This document shows positions 53,373-62,064 of a DNA stretch of 64,000 nt, in pieces. The DNA is from Flavobacterium sp. UBA5153 (lineage in GTDB: Bacteria > Bacteroidota > Bacteroidia > Flavobacteriales > Flavobacteriaceae): the NCBI GenBank assembly GCA_002413745.1, contig DHXP01000070.1, forward strand, positions 48,823-112,822, given 5' to 3'. Every line of letters begins with the position of its first letter. Positions within the stretch are counted from its first letter, which is position 1. Below the pieces are notes generated by a model, which saw only the letters and a program-made list of their open reading frames with translations, was not told the DNA's origin and did not search any database. The translations under genes and the position numbers were made by a program.

Positions 53373-53505
53373 TATAGAAATATTTTACCTAAATTCATTT
53401 TAGGTTAATTATTTAGTTTCAAAAGCGTTAAATCTTTCGTAAAATAGGTTAGTTGTCATAAATTTCATTAAGAAAATAGGCTAATGATATCATAACATTA
53501 ATTGT

Positions 53506-53513
53506 TATATTTG
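53506..53513 (+). promoter_or_regulatory. Likely -7 element of the 165-residue membrane protein gene
   Basis: TATATTTG fits TAnnTTTG, 17 bases before the start at 53531. Confidence 0.5.
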
Positions 53514-53530
53514 TAAAATAAACATAAAAT

Positions 53531-54028
53531 ATGTCTGAAAAGAGACTTAAAAGAAAAAGACTCCATAACAAATTATTCTTAAAAAACCGATTGGTTATTT
53601 TGAACGAGGATACATTTGAAGAAATATTCTCGTTCAAATTGAATCTGATGAATGTTTTTGTGACGGCTACTATTGGCGCTATTTTGTTAATTTCATTTAC
53701 CACTTATATCATAGCTTTTACGCCCTTACGTGAGTTTATTCCGGGATACTCTTCTTCAAAACTAAAAAGAGATGCAACTGAACTTGCCTTAAAATCAGAC
53801 TCATTGTCTGATGCATTAAAGAAAAATGAAGCCTATATAAAATCGATTCAAAAAGTATTGACTGGCGATTTAGAATATGCAAAATTCAACAAAGATTCCA
53901 TACTTGCCTCAAGTAATGAAGCACCGCCCCAGGTTGATTTATCACCATCAAAAGAAGAATTGGAATTAAGGAAACAAGTGGACAAAGAAGAAAAAAAACC
54001 AATTTCCCCAAAAGCTAAATCAAAATAG
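53531..54028 (+). CDS. Membrane protein resembling the N-terminus of M23 metallopeptidases, without catalytic domain
   Basis: A 165-residue protein with a basic cytoplasmic N-terminus (KRLKRKRLHNKLFLKNRLVILNEDTFEEIFSFKL), a single transmembrane helix (about 41-62) and a periplasmic part with a short coiled coil (about 82-112). The first ~115 residues resemble those of M23 peptidases that in related Flavobacteriia sit beside the GH3 gene, but here no HxxxD or HxH metal motif follows; the C-terminus is a low-complexity Lys/Pro/Glu tail. It may be a true short form or a degenerate copy. The GH3 gene follows after 38 bases. Confidence 0.65.
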   Translation: MSEKRLKRKRLHNKLFLKNRLVILNEDTFEEIFSFKLNLMNVFVTATIGAILLISFTTYIIAFTPLREFIPGYSSSKLKRDATELALKSDSLSDALKKNEAYIKSIQKVLTGDLEYAKFNKDSILASSNEAPPQVDLSPSKEELELRKQVDKEEKKPISPKAKSK

Positions 54029-54066
54029 AGTCTTGAACTATTTTTTCAAAAGAGTAAACACAAAAA

Positions 54067-55554
54067 ATGTCAATAAAATCGTTTGCAGCAAAACTATTTG
54101 CACAAAAAATTTATACTAAAACCCAATTGTGGGTCAATCGCCCTGTTGAAATTCAAAATGAAGTTTTACAAAAATTAATAAAAGAGGCACAACACACCAA
54201 GTTTGGAATTGACCATCACTTCAATCAAATAAAAACAAGCGTAGATTTTGCGAATAATGTTCCGATTCGTGATTATGAAGAGTTAAAACCTTACATTGAT
54301 CAAGTTGTAAAAGGCGAGGAGAATATTCTCTGGAAAGGCAAACCGCTTTATTTTGCAAAGACTTCCGGAACTACTTCGGGAGCAAAATACATTCCGCTTA
54401 CCAAGGAATCTATGCCATATCATATTGAAGCGGCACGAAACGCGATCCTGCATTACATTCACGAAACAGGAAAAGCCGATTTTGTCGACGGGAAAATGAT
54501 TTTCCTTCAAGGAAGTCCAATTCTGGAAGAAAAAAACGGTATAAAACTAGGAAGATTGTCGGGAATTGCGGCACATTTTGTACCGAAATATTTGCAAAAA
54601 AACCGAATGCCTTCTTGGGAAACCAATTGTATTGAAGATTGGGAAACCAAGGTAAATGCAATTGTCGAAGAAACTTTCGACCAAAATATGACGGTGATTT
54701 CAGGAATTCCGTCTTGGGTACAAATGTATTTCGAGAAATTACATCAAAAAGGAGGGAAGCCTATTGGTGAAATTTTCAAAAACTTCAATTTATTCATTTA
54801 TGGTGGCGTCAATTATGAGCCGTATCGCGCCAAGTTCGAAAATCTCATAGGACGAAAAGTAGACAGCATCGAATTATTTCCAGCCTCTGAAGGATTTTTT
54901 GCCTACCAAGATTCCCAGAAAGAAAAAGGAATGTTGTTGTTGTTGAACTCCGGAATTTTTTATGAATTTGTAAAAAGCGATGAGTTTTATTTCGAAAATC
55001 CAAGGAGATTTACCATTGGCGAGGTAGAAATGGGAGTAAATTATGTATTGATAATTTCTACCAATGCAGGACTTTGGGGATATAATATTGGCGACACCGT
55101 TCAGTTTACATCATTAAAACCTTATAGAATAATTGTTTCAGGAAGAATCAAACATTATATTTCTGCATTTGGCGAACACGTAATTGGCAAAGAAGTCGAA
55201 AGTGCTTTGCAAGAAGCAATAATTGGCACAACTATTCGCATCAACGAATTTACCGTTGCGCCGCAGATTAATTCAACCGAAGGTTTGCCGTATCACGAGT
55301 GGTTCATAGAATTTGAAAACGAACCTGAAAACTTCGACACTTTTTCGGAAGCTTTAGACAATGCCATGCGGAAACAAAATATGTATTACGATGATTTAAT
55401 AGTGGGCAGCGTATTGAGAAAAGTAGTTATTACAAAAGTGGTAAAAAACGGTTTTCAAGACTATATGAAATCCATAGGAAAACTGGGCGGGCAAAATAAA
55501 ATTCCAAGGCTGAGCAATGACAGAAAAATAGTGGATTTACTTAGCAAACAATAA
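54067..55554 (+). CDS. GH3 auxin-responsive promoter family protein
   Basis: A 495-residue member of the GH3 family (acyl-acid amido synthetase fold, ANL superfamily relative). The nucleotide-binding motif is AKTSGTTSGAKYIPLT (residues about 96-111), followed by LFIYGGVNYEPYRAKFENLIG and YVLIISTNAGLWGYNIGDTVQF, and a C-terminal region (ISAFGEHVIGKEVESAL). Plant GH3 enzymes conjugate amino acids to acyl adenylates; bacterial members are uncharacterised, and the substrate is unknown. It is in a run of plus-strand genes with DUF6909. Confidence 0.9.
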   Translation: MSIKSFAAKLFAQKIYTKTQLWVNRPVEIQNEVLQKLIKEAQHTKFGIDHHFNQIKTSVDFANNVPIRDYEELKPYIDQVVKGEENILWKGKPLYFAKTSGTTSGAKYIPLTKESMPYHIEAARNAILHYIHETGKADFVDGKMIFLQGSPILEEKNGIKLGRLSGIAAHFVPKYLQKNRMPSWETNCIEDWETKVNAIVEETFDQNMTVISGIPSWVQMYFEKLHQKGGKPIGEIFKNFNLFIYGGVNYEPYRAKFENLIGRKVDSIELFPASEGFFAYQDSQKEKGMLLLLNSGIFYEFVKSDEFYFENPRRFTIGEVEMGVNYVLIISTNAGLWGYNIGDTVQFTSLKPYRIIVSGRIKHYISAFGEHVIGKEVESALQEAIIGTTIRINEFTVAPQINSTEGLPYHEWFIEFENEPENFDTFSEALDNAMRKQNMYYDDLIVGSVLRKVVITKVVKNGFQDYMKSIGKLGGQNKIPRLSNDRKIVDLLSKQ

Positions 55555-55589
55555 AAACCATACATTCGTATGCTTAGAATATACAATTA

Positions 55590-57272
55590 ATGAAGGATAT
55601 AAAGAACACCTCAAGATCTAGGTCACAAGAATCCTCGGCGGCAATTGAAAAAATGTACATCACAATGCGCCATTTGTTTAACAGAGGATTTTATAAACCT
55701 ATGGGTGTTTCGGGCGAAACGCTACGAGAAGCATTACTTTCTTTGCGGCCTGAAATTTATGGAAATATTGCCGAAGAAAAAGTGGAATTAAGCGGACTTT
55801 TATATGTTATTGAGCGTCTTCCCACTGGAATTGAAGAATGTCGATTTATTAATTTAACTTCAGACGAGGGCTATTCCGGATCCCATTTCCAGGCAATTGT
55901 ACCTCCCAAAAGAAAAAGAAATTGTTATCGCATTGACGAGGAACAAATGAATGTTGAAATTACCCGTGGGCGTTCGGATATTTATGATATTTTGACGCAT
56001 TTGACGTTTATTTTCATCGAATCGCACAAGATAAAAAACAGGGTTTTGCTTGACGATGCCGGCGAAGTATCTCGCGATTGGCAAAAACTGGAGCAGGCCG
56101 TTTCTCAAAAGAAAAAACTTTCGCAAATAGAAAAAGAGAAAGCCGTTTCGCACGCCGCAAACATTCTTGGAAGAACATTTATAGAAGTATTGGACATATA
56201 CGACGCCTTTGGATCGGAATTATCTCCAGATCGTTTTTTGCACGTTATCTTTTGGTTGGGAAAATTAGCAATTGAAGAAGTTGTAGACGACAACAAAAGA
56301 ACGATAACGTTTAGTCCCATTTTAAGAGAACGATTAGGACACCATATTCACGGCGAAATTTGGGCAACCAATGTCAAGGAAGTTTTGAACGAAAACCAAC
56401 TTTTAGACCGGCCAATTCATGTTATAAGTGCCAATATGCACAGCGTGATGAACTCCATCTTTGCCACGACAGCGTTGAAAACCAAGTTTAAAGATAAATC
56501 TGATTTCTTTATTTATGAAGAATTGAGCAAATCAGGGGCTTATGAGGTTAGAGACAAAGTGGAGGAATTTGCAAAATTGCACGGAATGATTTCGATTCCT
56601 GACACTTCTGGAACCAATATTGACGTTCAAATTTTTGACACGGCAAAAATGGATTGGGCAAAATCATCCTTTCCAACAGCAAATATTGGAGATATAAAAC
56701 CAGTAATTATTGTGATGGATTATGCTTTTGGAGAACAGGCTTATGAAACCATCGATGAATTATTGAAGCCATACAAGAAAGACAACACCTTGTTAAACGT
56801 GGAATCTGTATCCATAATGGGAAAAGCAGGTATTCTGGAAGGCAGAAAAGGCGATATTATGATTCCTACGGCACATATAAATGAAGGAACGGCGGACAAT
56901 TATTTTTTCCATAATGAATTAGCGGCTGAAATGTTTGAAGGCAATGACATTTCTGTTTTTGCCGGGTCAATGGTTACCGTACTTGGCACATCCTTGCAAA
57001 ATAAAGATTTGCTAAGGTTCTTTCATGAATCTACTTGGGGAGTTATTGGATTGGAAATGGAAGGCTCTTATTATCAAAAAGCCATTCAGTCGGCCTCGAA
57101 AATCAGAAAAAGCATTCCTCTTGACGTGAAAGTTCGATATGCTTATTATGCATCAGATAATCCCTTGGAAACAGGAAGAACATTGGCTTCTGGAGGCTTG
57201 GGAACAACGGGTGTAAAACCTACTTATTTGATTACAATCAAGATATTGGAACAAATTTTTAATGTAAAATAA
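55590..57272 (+). CDS. DUF6909 family protein with a nucleoside-phosphorylase-like C-terminus
   Basis: A 560-residue protein that I match to DUF6909. The N-terminal half is an unfamiliar alpha/beta region. From about residue 285 it resembles the nucleoside phosphorylase/AMP nucleosidase fold: HVISANMHSVMNSIFATTALK, DYAFGEQAYETIDELL, and, near the C-terminus, GVIGLEMEGSYYQKAI and YASDNPLETG, which mimic the GxEMEA core and the following active-site loop of this superfamily. The resemblance is by eye only. It is followed immediately by the polysaccharide genes. Normal-looking, no frameshift. Confidence 0.78.
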   Translation: MKDIKNTSRSRSQESSAAIEKMYITMRHLFNRGFYKPMGVSGETLREALLSLRPEIYGNIAEEKVELSGLLYVIERLPTGIEECRFINLTSDEGYSGSHFQAIVPPKRKRNCYRIDEEQMNVEITRGRSDIYDILTHLTFIFIESHKIKNRVLLDDAGEVSRDWQKLEQAVSQKKKLSQIEKEKAVSHAANILGRTFIEVLDIYDAFGSELSPDRFLHVIFWLGKLAIEEVVDDNKRTITFSPILRERLGHHIHGEIWATNVKEVLNENQLLDRPIHVISANMHSVMNSIFATTALKTKFKDKSDFFIYEELSKSGAYEVRDKVEEFAKLHGMISIPDTSGTNIDVQIFDTAKMDWAKSSFPTANIGDIKPVIIVMDYAFGEQAYETIDELLKPYKKDNTLLNVESVSIMGKAGILEGRKGDIMIPTAHINEGTADNYFFHNELAAEMFEGNDISVFAGSMVTVLGTSLQNKDLLRFFHESTWGVIGLEMEGSYYQKAIQSASKIRKSIPLDVKVRYAYYASDNPLETGRTLASGGLGTTGVKPTYLITIKILEQIFNVK

Positions 57273-57282
57273 AAATCAGGGC

Positions 57283-58272
57283 ATGAGTACAAATACACAC
57301 AACAGTCAAGAAGACCAGCAAATTGATTTGTCCCAAATTTCCAAAAAAATAGGATTTTTTTTTCAAGAAATTAATATGTTTTTATTCAGGTGTATCCGGT
57401 TTTTTATTATAAATAGGATTATAATTTCAATTTTATTTATAGTGGGATTTGGCGCGGGATTTTATTTAGACATAACACAAAAAACCTATAATAATCAAAT
57501 CATAGTGGAGCCGAATTTTGAAAGCACGGATTATTTATATTCAAAAATTGATTTAATTGAGTCTAAAATTAAAGAGGGAGACACCGTTTTTTTAAAAGAG
57601 GTTGTAGGTATAAAAAATCCTAAAGAAATCCTAAAAATCGAAATAAAGCCTATAATTGACGTTTACAAATTTATTGAAAATAAAGCAGAAAACTTTGAAT
57701 TAATCAAGTTGATGGCAGAAGACGGTGATATTCAAAAAATAATTAAAGACAATTTAACCAGTAAAAATTATAGATTTCATACTATATCTTTTATAACCAA
57801 TGAATCAATCAGCGATAAAGGAACAGTCCAACCACTGTTAAGTTTTTTAAACGATACGGATTATTACAAGAAGATACAAAAAGAAGTTTTAAACAATATT
57901 CAAGTTAAGATGAGCCAAAATGACACCATTATTTCACAAATTAATGGAGTCTTAAACGAATTTTCCAACACGATAAATGGCTCCAAAAAAAGCGACAAAC
58001 TGGTTTATTATAACGAAAACACACAGCTTAACGATGTCATTAAAACCAAAGACGCTTTAATTAAAGAACAGGGAATTCATAGAGTTGAGTTGGTAGGTTT
58101 TGATAAAATCATAAAGGACGACAGTGCAATAATAAATATTAAAAACATTAAATCAATCAATGGAAAATTGAAATTTATTTTACCTTTCGTTTTGATTTTT
58201 GGATTTATCTTTGTCGGATTCTTCGGAAGATTTTATAAAAACCAAAAAACCATATTCTTGTTGAATAAATAA
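57283..58272 (+). CDS. Wzz-like polysaccharide chain-length determinant
   Basis: A 329-residue inner-membrane protein with transmembrane helices at about 45-66 and 291-311 that bracket a large periplasmic part (coiled coil around 180-275), the layout of Wzz/PCP proteins controlling polymer length. The C-terminus ends shortly after the second helix, with no kinase domain, so it is a PCP-1 type and not a tyrosine autokinase. It is the first gene of the surface polysaccharide operon and begins ten bases after DUF6909. Confidence 0.78.
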   Translation: MSTNTHNSQEDQQIDLSQISKKIGFFFQEINMFLFRCIRFFIINRIIISILFIVGFGAGFYLDITQKTYNNQIIVEPNFESTDYLYSKIDLIESKIKEGDTVFLKEVVGIKNPKEILKIEIKPIIDVYKFIENKAENFELIKLMAEDGDIQKIIKDNLTSKNYRFHTISFITNESISDKGTVQPLLSFLNDTDYYKKIQKEVLNNIQVKMSQNDTIISQINGVLNEFSNTINGSKKSDKLVYYNENTQLNDVIKTKDALIKEQGIHRVELVGFDKIIKDDSAIINIKNIKSINGKLKFILPFVLIFGFIFVGFFGRFYKNQKTIFLLNK

Positions 58273-58299
58273 AAATACGGCAGAACTGTTATTGAAAGC

Positions 58300-58319
58300 G
58301 GGTTGCCAAACCCTTTTTT
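58300..58319 (+). terminator. Weak terminator-like hairpin after the Wzz-like gene
   Basis: GGGTT and AACCC flank a four-base loop and are followed by six T. The stem is only five bases, so readthrough into rfbC is likely. Confidence 0.4.
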
Positions 58320-58400
58320 ATATAAGAGATAATTAAAAAGGCAATCTTGCCCAAATTAACAATAAAAAAACACCATTGTTTGTGTTTTAAAACTATTAAA

Positions 58401-58952
58401 ATGAATTTTATCACCACCAATCTAACAGGTTGTTACATTATAGAACCTAAAGTCATCAGAGATGAAAGAGGTTATTTTATGGAAAGTTTCAATGAAAATA
58501 CCTTTCAAAAAGGAATTGGACAGCCAATTCATTTTGTTCAAGACAACCAGTCTTTTTCTACAAAAGGAGTGCTTCGAGGGTTGCACTATCAAACAGGAGT
58601 TCACGCTCAAGCAAAATTGGTTCGTGTTCTTGAAGGAGAAGTTTTGGATGTTGCAGTAGATATAAGACCCGATTCGCCAACCTATGGACAATATGTTTCA
58701 GTTGTACTTTCGGGTGAAAATCAGTTGCAATTTTTTGTTCCAAGAGGGTTTGCACATGGTTTTTTAGTGTTGAGCGAAACGGCAACTTTCTTTTATAAAT
58801 GCGATAATTTTTATAACAAAGAGTCCGAAGGAGGAATTATTTTTAACGACCCAAAAATAAATATCGATTGGCACTTTCCAGAAAAAGAATTGCTGATTTC
58901 CGAAAAAGACCAACTATTGCCAACAATTGAAAACGCAAAAGCGGCATGGTAG
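58401..58952 (+). CDS. rfbC: dTDP-4-dehydrorhamnose 3,5-epimerase
   Basis: A 183-residue cupin epimerase converting dTDP-4-keto-6-deoxyglucose to the L-rhamno form. I start it at 58401 (MNFITTNLTGCYIIEPKVIRDERGYF); the in-frame ATG at 58347 gives 18 non-homologous residues. The RDERGYFMESF motif, the FVQDNQSFSTKGVLRGLHYQ block (with the catalytic His) and QFFVPRGFAHGFLVLSE are conserved. The stop overlaps the rfbD start codon, indicating translational coupling. Confidence 0.95.
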   Translation: MNFITTNLTGCYIIEPKVIRDERGYFMESFNENTFQKGIGQPIHFVQDNQSFSTKGVLRGLHYQTGVHAQAKLVRVLEGEVLDVAVDIRPDSPTYGQYVSVVLSGENQLQFFVPRGFAHGFLVLSETATFFYKCDNFYNKESEGGIIFNDPKINIDWHFPEKELLISEKDQLLPTIENAKAAW

Positions 58953-59803
58953 TTTTAGTTACGGGAGCTTCGGGACAATTAGGGAATTCGTTGCAATATA
59001 TTGCAAAAAAATATCCTGAGATACAGTTTATTTTTTGTTCATCATCAGATCTAGACATTACAAAAAAAGAAGACTGCCAAGCGGTTTTTTCTAAAATAGA
59101 ACCGGATTTTTGTATTAATACAGCCGCTTATACCGCTGTTGATAAAGCTGAAAGCGAACCCGAAAAAGCGAATTTTATCAATGTAATTGGAGCTAGAAAT
59201 TTAGCCGAAGTTTGCAAAGATTTTGGTACGACATTAATTCATGTTTCGACCGATTTTGTTTTCGACGGAAACAAAACAACGCCTTATACCGAAGAGGATA
59301 TTACGAATCCTCAAAGCATATATGGAAAAACCAAATTAGCAGGGGAAAAGGCAATCCAAGAAGTATTTGACGATTATTTTATCATAAGAACTTCCTGGGT
59401 TTATTCCCAGTTTGGCAATAATTTTATGAAGACCATATTGCGGTTGGCCAAAGAAAGAACTTCGTTAAGCATTGTCAATGACCAAATTGGCACTCCAACA
59501 AATGCAGTGGATTTAGCCGAGGTGATTTTAACAATAATCAAATCCAAAATCACAAATCCAAAATCACAAGTCCCTTTTGGCATTTACAATTTCAGCAATG
59601 AAGGTCAATGTAGCTGGTATGATTTTGCCAAGAAAATACTTGAAGTAAATAATGTAAATATCGATTTACAACCAATTCCAACAACAAGTTATCCAACGCC
59701 TGCAGAAAGACCGAAATACAGCGTTTTAGATAAAAGCAAAATAAAAGGCACTTTTAATATTGAAATTAGAACATGGGAGGAAAGTTTAAAAGAAAAAAAT
59801 TAA
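58946..59803 (+). CDS. rfbD: dTDP-4-dehydrorhamnose reductase
   Basis: A 285-residue short-chain reductase completing dTDP-L-rhamnose synthesis. The NAD-binding motif TGASGQLGNSL is at the N-terminus; the catalytic YGKTKLAGE (Tyr and Lys) is central, and PTNAVDLAEVI and PTPAERPKYSVLDKSKIKG near the C-terminus are family blocks. It overlaps rfbC by seven bases. rfbA and rfbB, needed for the earlier steps, are not adjacent and must lie elsewhere. Confidence 0.95.
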   Translation: MVVLVTGASGQLGNSLQYIAKKYPEIQFIFCSSSDLDITKKEDCQAVFSKIEPDFCINTAAYTAVDKAESEPEKANFINVIGARNLAEVCKDFGTTLIHVSTDFVFDGNKTTPYTEEDITNPQSIYGKTKLAGEKAIQEVFDDYFIIRTSWVYSQFGNNFMKTILRLAKERTSLSIVNDQIGTPTNAVDLAEVILTIIKSKITNPKSQVPFGIYNFSNEGQCSWYDFAKKILEVNNVNIDLQPIPTTSYPTPAERPKYSVLDKSKIKGTFNIEIRTWEESLKEKN

Positions 59804-59917
59804 ATCACAAAAAATAAATGGTTTTTAATAGAGAGCTGGATATAATTATTAAAAAATTAAATTTGAAAGCTACAGAAATAGGCTAGTTTATGGCATATAA
59901 AATGTAATGGTTAAAAT

Positions 59918-61243
59918 TTGTTAAATAACTTGAATTTATTTTTGGCACCATTGAGAAAAATTAATAACATAACAACCCAATCTATTTCGTTCAAACAACT
60001 TCTTTCATCAGGAAGGTTGACTTTTTTGTATAGAATTTTGGGATTGTTTCTCAATTTCTTTATTACTTTTTTCATCACCAAAAATTACGGTGAAGGTGTT
60101 TATGGAAATTATTCCCTTATTTTCACCATGCTTCAGGCAAGTACCATGCTATTTGCTTTAGGACTTCCGAATGCCATAATTAGTTATTTGGGTTTGCACA
60201 AAATAGAAGATCATTTTTCCCAATTTATTTTAAAAAAAGGCTTAAAAATAGTCTTGATAGCAACCATCATTCCTTGTGGTTTTTATTTTTTTTTCAGGGA
60301 ATTTATTGCATTGGATATTTTTGGGAACATAGAGTTGATTCCTTACCTGAAAATCATCGTTTTTACCTTGCCTTTTGCCATAATTCACGAACTCATCTTA
60401 AATTTTTTTATTGCCACAAAAAATTTCTTGAAGTTTAACATCTTTATGTTTCTGGTACCCAACTTCATTTTTTTACTTTTATTGGTAATCATCTCCATTT
60501 CAAAAGAAAATGAATCGATAACATTTGCTTTTTATTCTATCTCCATTTCAATAACGCTAATTGTTGAATGTTTTTTTGCTTTTAAAAAATCTGAAACGGC
60601 CATTTTTGAAAAATTATCCACAAAGCAGATCATTCAGTTTTCTTCCTCGATGATGTTAAGTAGCCTAATGTTGTTTTTATTAAACTGGACGGATGTTTTT
60701 ATGCTGGGGTTCTTGACTTCGACAAGAGATGTAGGGATTTATAACCTGGCCTACAAACTAGCTTCCTTGACTATGTTAGTCATCATATCCATGAATGTGG
60801 TTTTGGCACCAAAAATTTCAGAACTATACCGGTCAAATAAGTTGGCAGAATTGCATAAAACCATAAAAAACGCCACAAGAATTGTTTTTCTAATAACAAT
60901 CCCAATCGTATTATTCCTAATCGTTTTCGGTGAAATTATTTTAGGGATGTTTGGGGCCAATTTTATTGAAGGAAAAACGGCATTATTTATTATCGCTATT
61001 GGTATGTTGCTGAATGTAATGACGGGCAATGTGGATCAAATATTAAATATGACTAACAATCAAAAGATATTAAGGAACATAACCATTTTTGGTTTTGTTG
61101 CGAATGTAGCATTAAATACTTTTCTTATCCCAAAATATGGGATAAATGGCGCTGCAATTGCCAGTTTGATTACAAATGTTTTCTTTAATGCCGTATGTCT
61201 TCTGTATATCAAAAGGAAGCTGGGGTTTTATACCTTTGTCTAA
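59918..61243 (+). CDS. Oligosaccharide flippase (Wzx family)
   Basis: A 441-residue polytopic membrane protein, about 12-14 transmembrane helices, that flips lipid-linked repeat units to the periplasm. The early segment YRILGLFLNFFITFFITKNYGEGVYGNYSLIFT and MLQASTMLFALGLPNAIISYLG fit the MATE-like polysaccharide transporter family. The reading frame opens with TTG at 59918; nearby ATGs are out of frame or stopped, so the start is uncertain. It belongs to the polysaccharide operon, between rfbD and a glycosyltransferase. Confidence 0.88.
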   Translation: MLNNLNLFLAPLRKINNITTQSISFKQLLSSGRLTFLYRILGLFLNFFITFFITKNYGEGVYGNYSLIFTMLQASTMLFALGLPNAIISYLGLHKIEDHFSQFILKKGLKIVLIATIIPCGFYFFFREFIALDIFGNIELIPYLKIIVFTLPFAIIHELILNFFIATKNFLKFNIFMFLVPNFIFLLLLVIISISKENESITFAFYSISISITLIVECFFAFKKSETAIFEKLSTKQIIQFSSSMMLSSLMLFLLNWTDVFMLGFLTSTRDVGIYNLAYKLASLTMLVIISMNVVLAPKISELYRSNKLAELHKTIKNATRIVFLITIPIVLFLIVFGEIILGMFGANFIEGKTALFIIAIGMLLNVMTGNVDQILNMTNNQKILRNITIFGFVANVALNTFLIPKYGINGAAIASLITNVFFNAVCLLYIKRKLGFYTFV

Positions 61244-61256
61244 AAATATACAACGT

Positions 61257-62063
61257 ATGGAAATAGAACTATCAGTAATAATAGTTAATTATAACGGATT
61301 AAAATATTTAAAGGATTGTTTGGATTCGTTATATGACAAGCTTAAAAACTGTTTGTTCGAAATTATTATTATTGACAATAATTCCTGTGATGAAAGTTGT
61401 AATTTTATAAAACAAAATTATCCAAACATTGTTTTAATAGAATCCAAAGAAAATCTTGGTTTTGGAAAAGGAAATAATTTAGGCGTAAAAAACGCCAAGG
61501 GAAAAACAATCCTGTTGTTGAATAATGATACCGTTTTATTAGATTCAATTGAGCCGGCAATAGAAATCCTCACAAACGATGAAAACGTTGGAATTGTGAC
61601 CGTAAAAATGCTTGGTGGGAATAAAAAGTATATCCCTTCAGTTGGAAAATTTCCTTCTCCATTGCGATTGCTTAAATTTTCTTTTTTGGATGAGGATAGG
61701 TCTGAATTTGTAACAGGGAATTTTGATTTGGATAAAACATTTTATGTAGATTGGGTGACGGGTGCATTTATGCTAATCAATAAAGATGATTTTGAAAAAA
61801 CAGGCGGTTTTGACGATGATTATTTTATGTATGTTGAAGATGTTGATTTGTGCAAAAGAATGGCAAACAATGGTAAAACTTGTGTTTTTATCCCATCAAT
61901 AAGTTATATTCATTTGGTTGGGTTTAATAAAACAAGGGAAAATTTATTGATAAATGGCTACGGAATCTATGCTGAAAAACATTTTAATGGTCTCCCCAGA
62001 ATCGTTGCAAAAACGATGCTGTCAATTAATAAAAATATCAAAATACTAAAAAACAAGATTTAA
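61257..62063 (+). CDS. Glycosyltransferase family 2 (rhamnosyltransferase-like)
   Basis: A 268-residue GT-A fold glycosyltransferase. I start it at 61257 (MEIELSVIIVNYNGLKYLKD), because an upstream in-frame ATG at 61176 would lie inside the Wzx gene. The nucleotide-sugar motif is LLLNNDTVL, and the acceptor/catalytic block is VTGAFMLINKDDFEKTGGFDDDYFMYVEDVDLC. The shape is that of rhamnosyl- and related transferases (WbbL/RfbF-like). With rfbC and rfbD present, rhamnose transfer is plausible, but not shown. Confidence 0.9.
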   Translation: MEIELSVIIVNYNGLKYLKDCLDSLYDKLKNCLFEIIIIDNNSCDESCNFIKQNYPNIVLIESKENLGFGKGNNLGVKNAKGKTILLLNNDTVLLDSIEPAIEILTNDENVGIVTVKMLGGNKKYIPSVGKFPSPLRLLKFSFLDEDRSEFVTGNFDLDKTFYVDWVTGAFMLINKDDFEKTGGFDDDYFMYVEDVDLCKRMANNGKTCVFIPSISYIHLVGFNKTRENLLINGYGIYAEKHFNGLPRIVAKTMLSINKNIKILKNKI

Positions 62064-62064
62064 A

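Noticed and set aside
60613-60622. A perfect TTATCCACA (DnaA box) inside the Wzx gene.
   Set aside because: A single copy within a coding region and 11 kb from the AT-rich candidate origin; expected by chance in this length.
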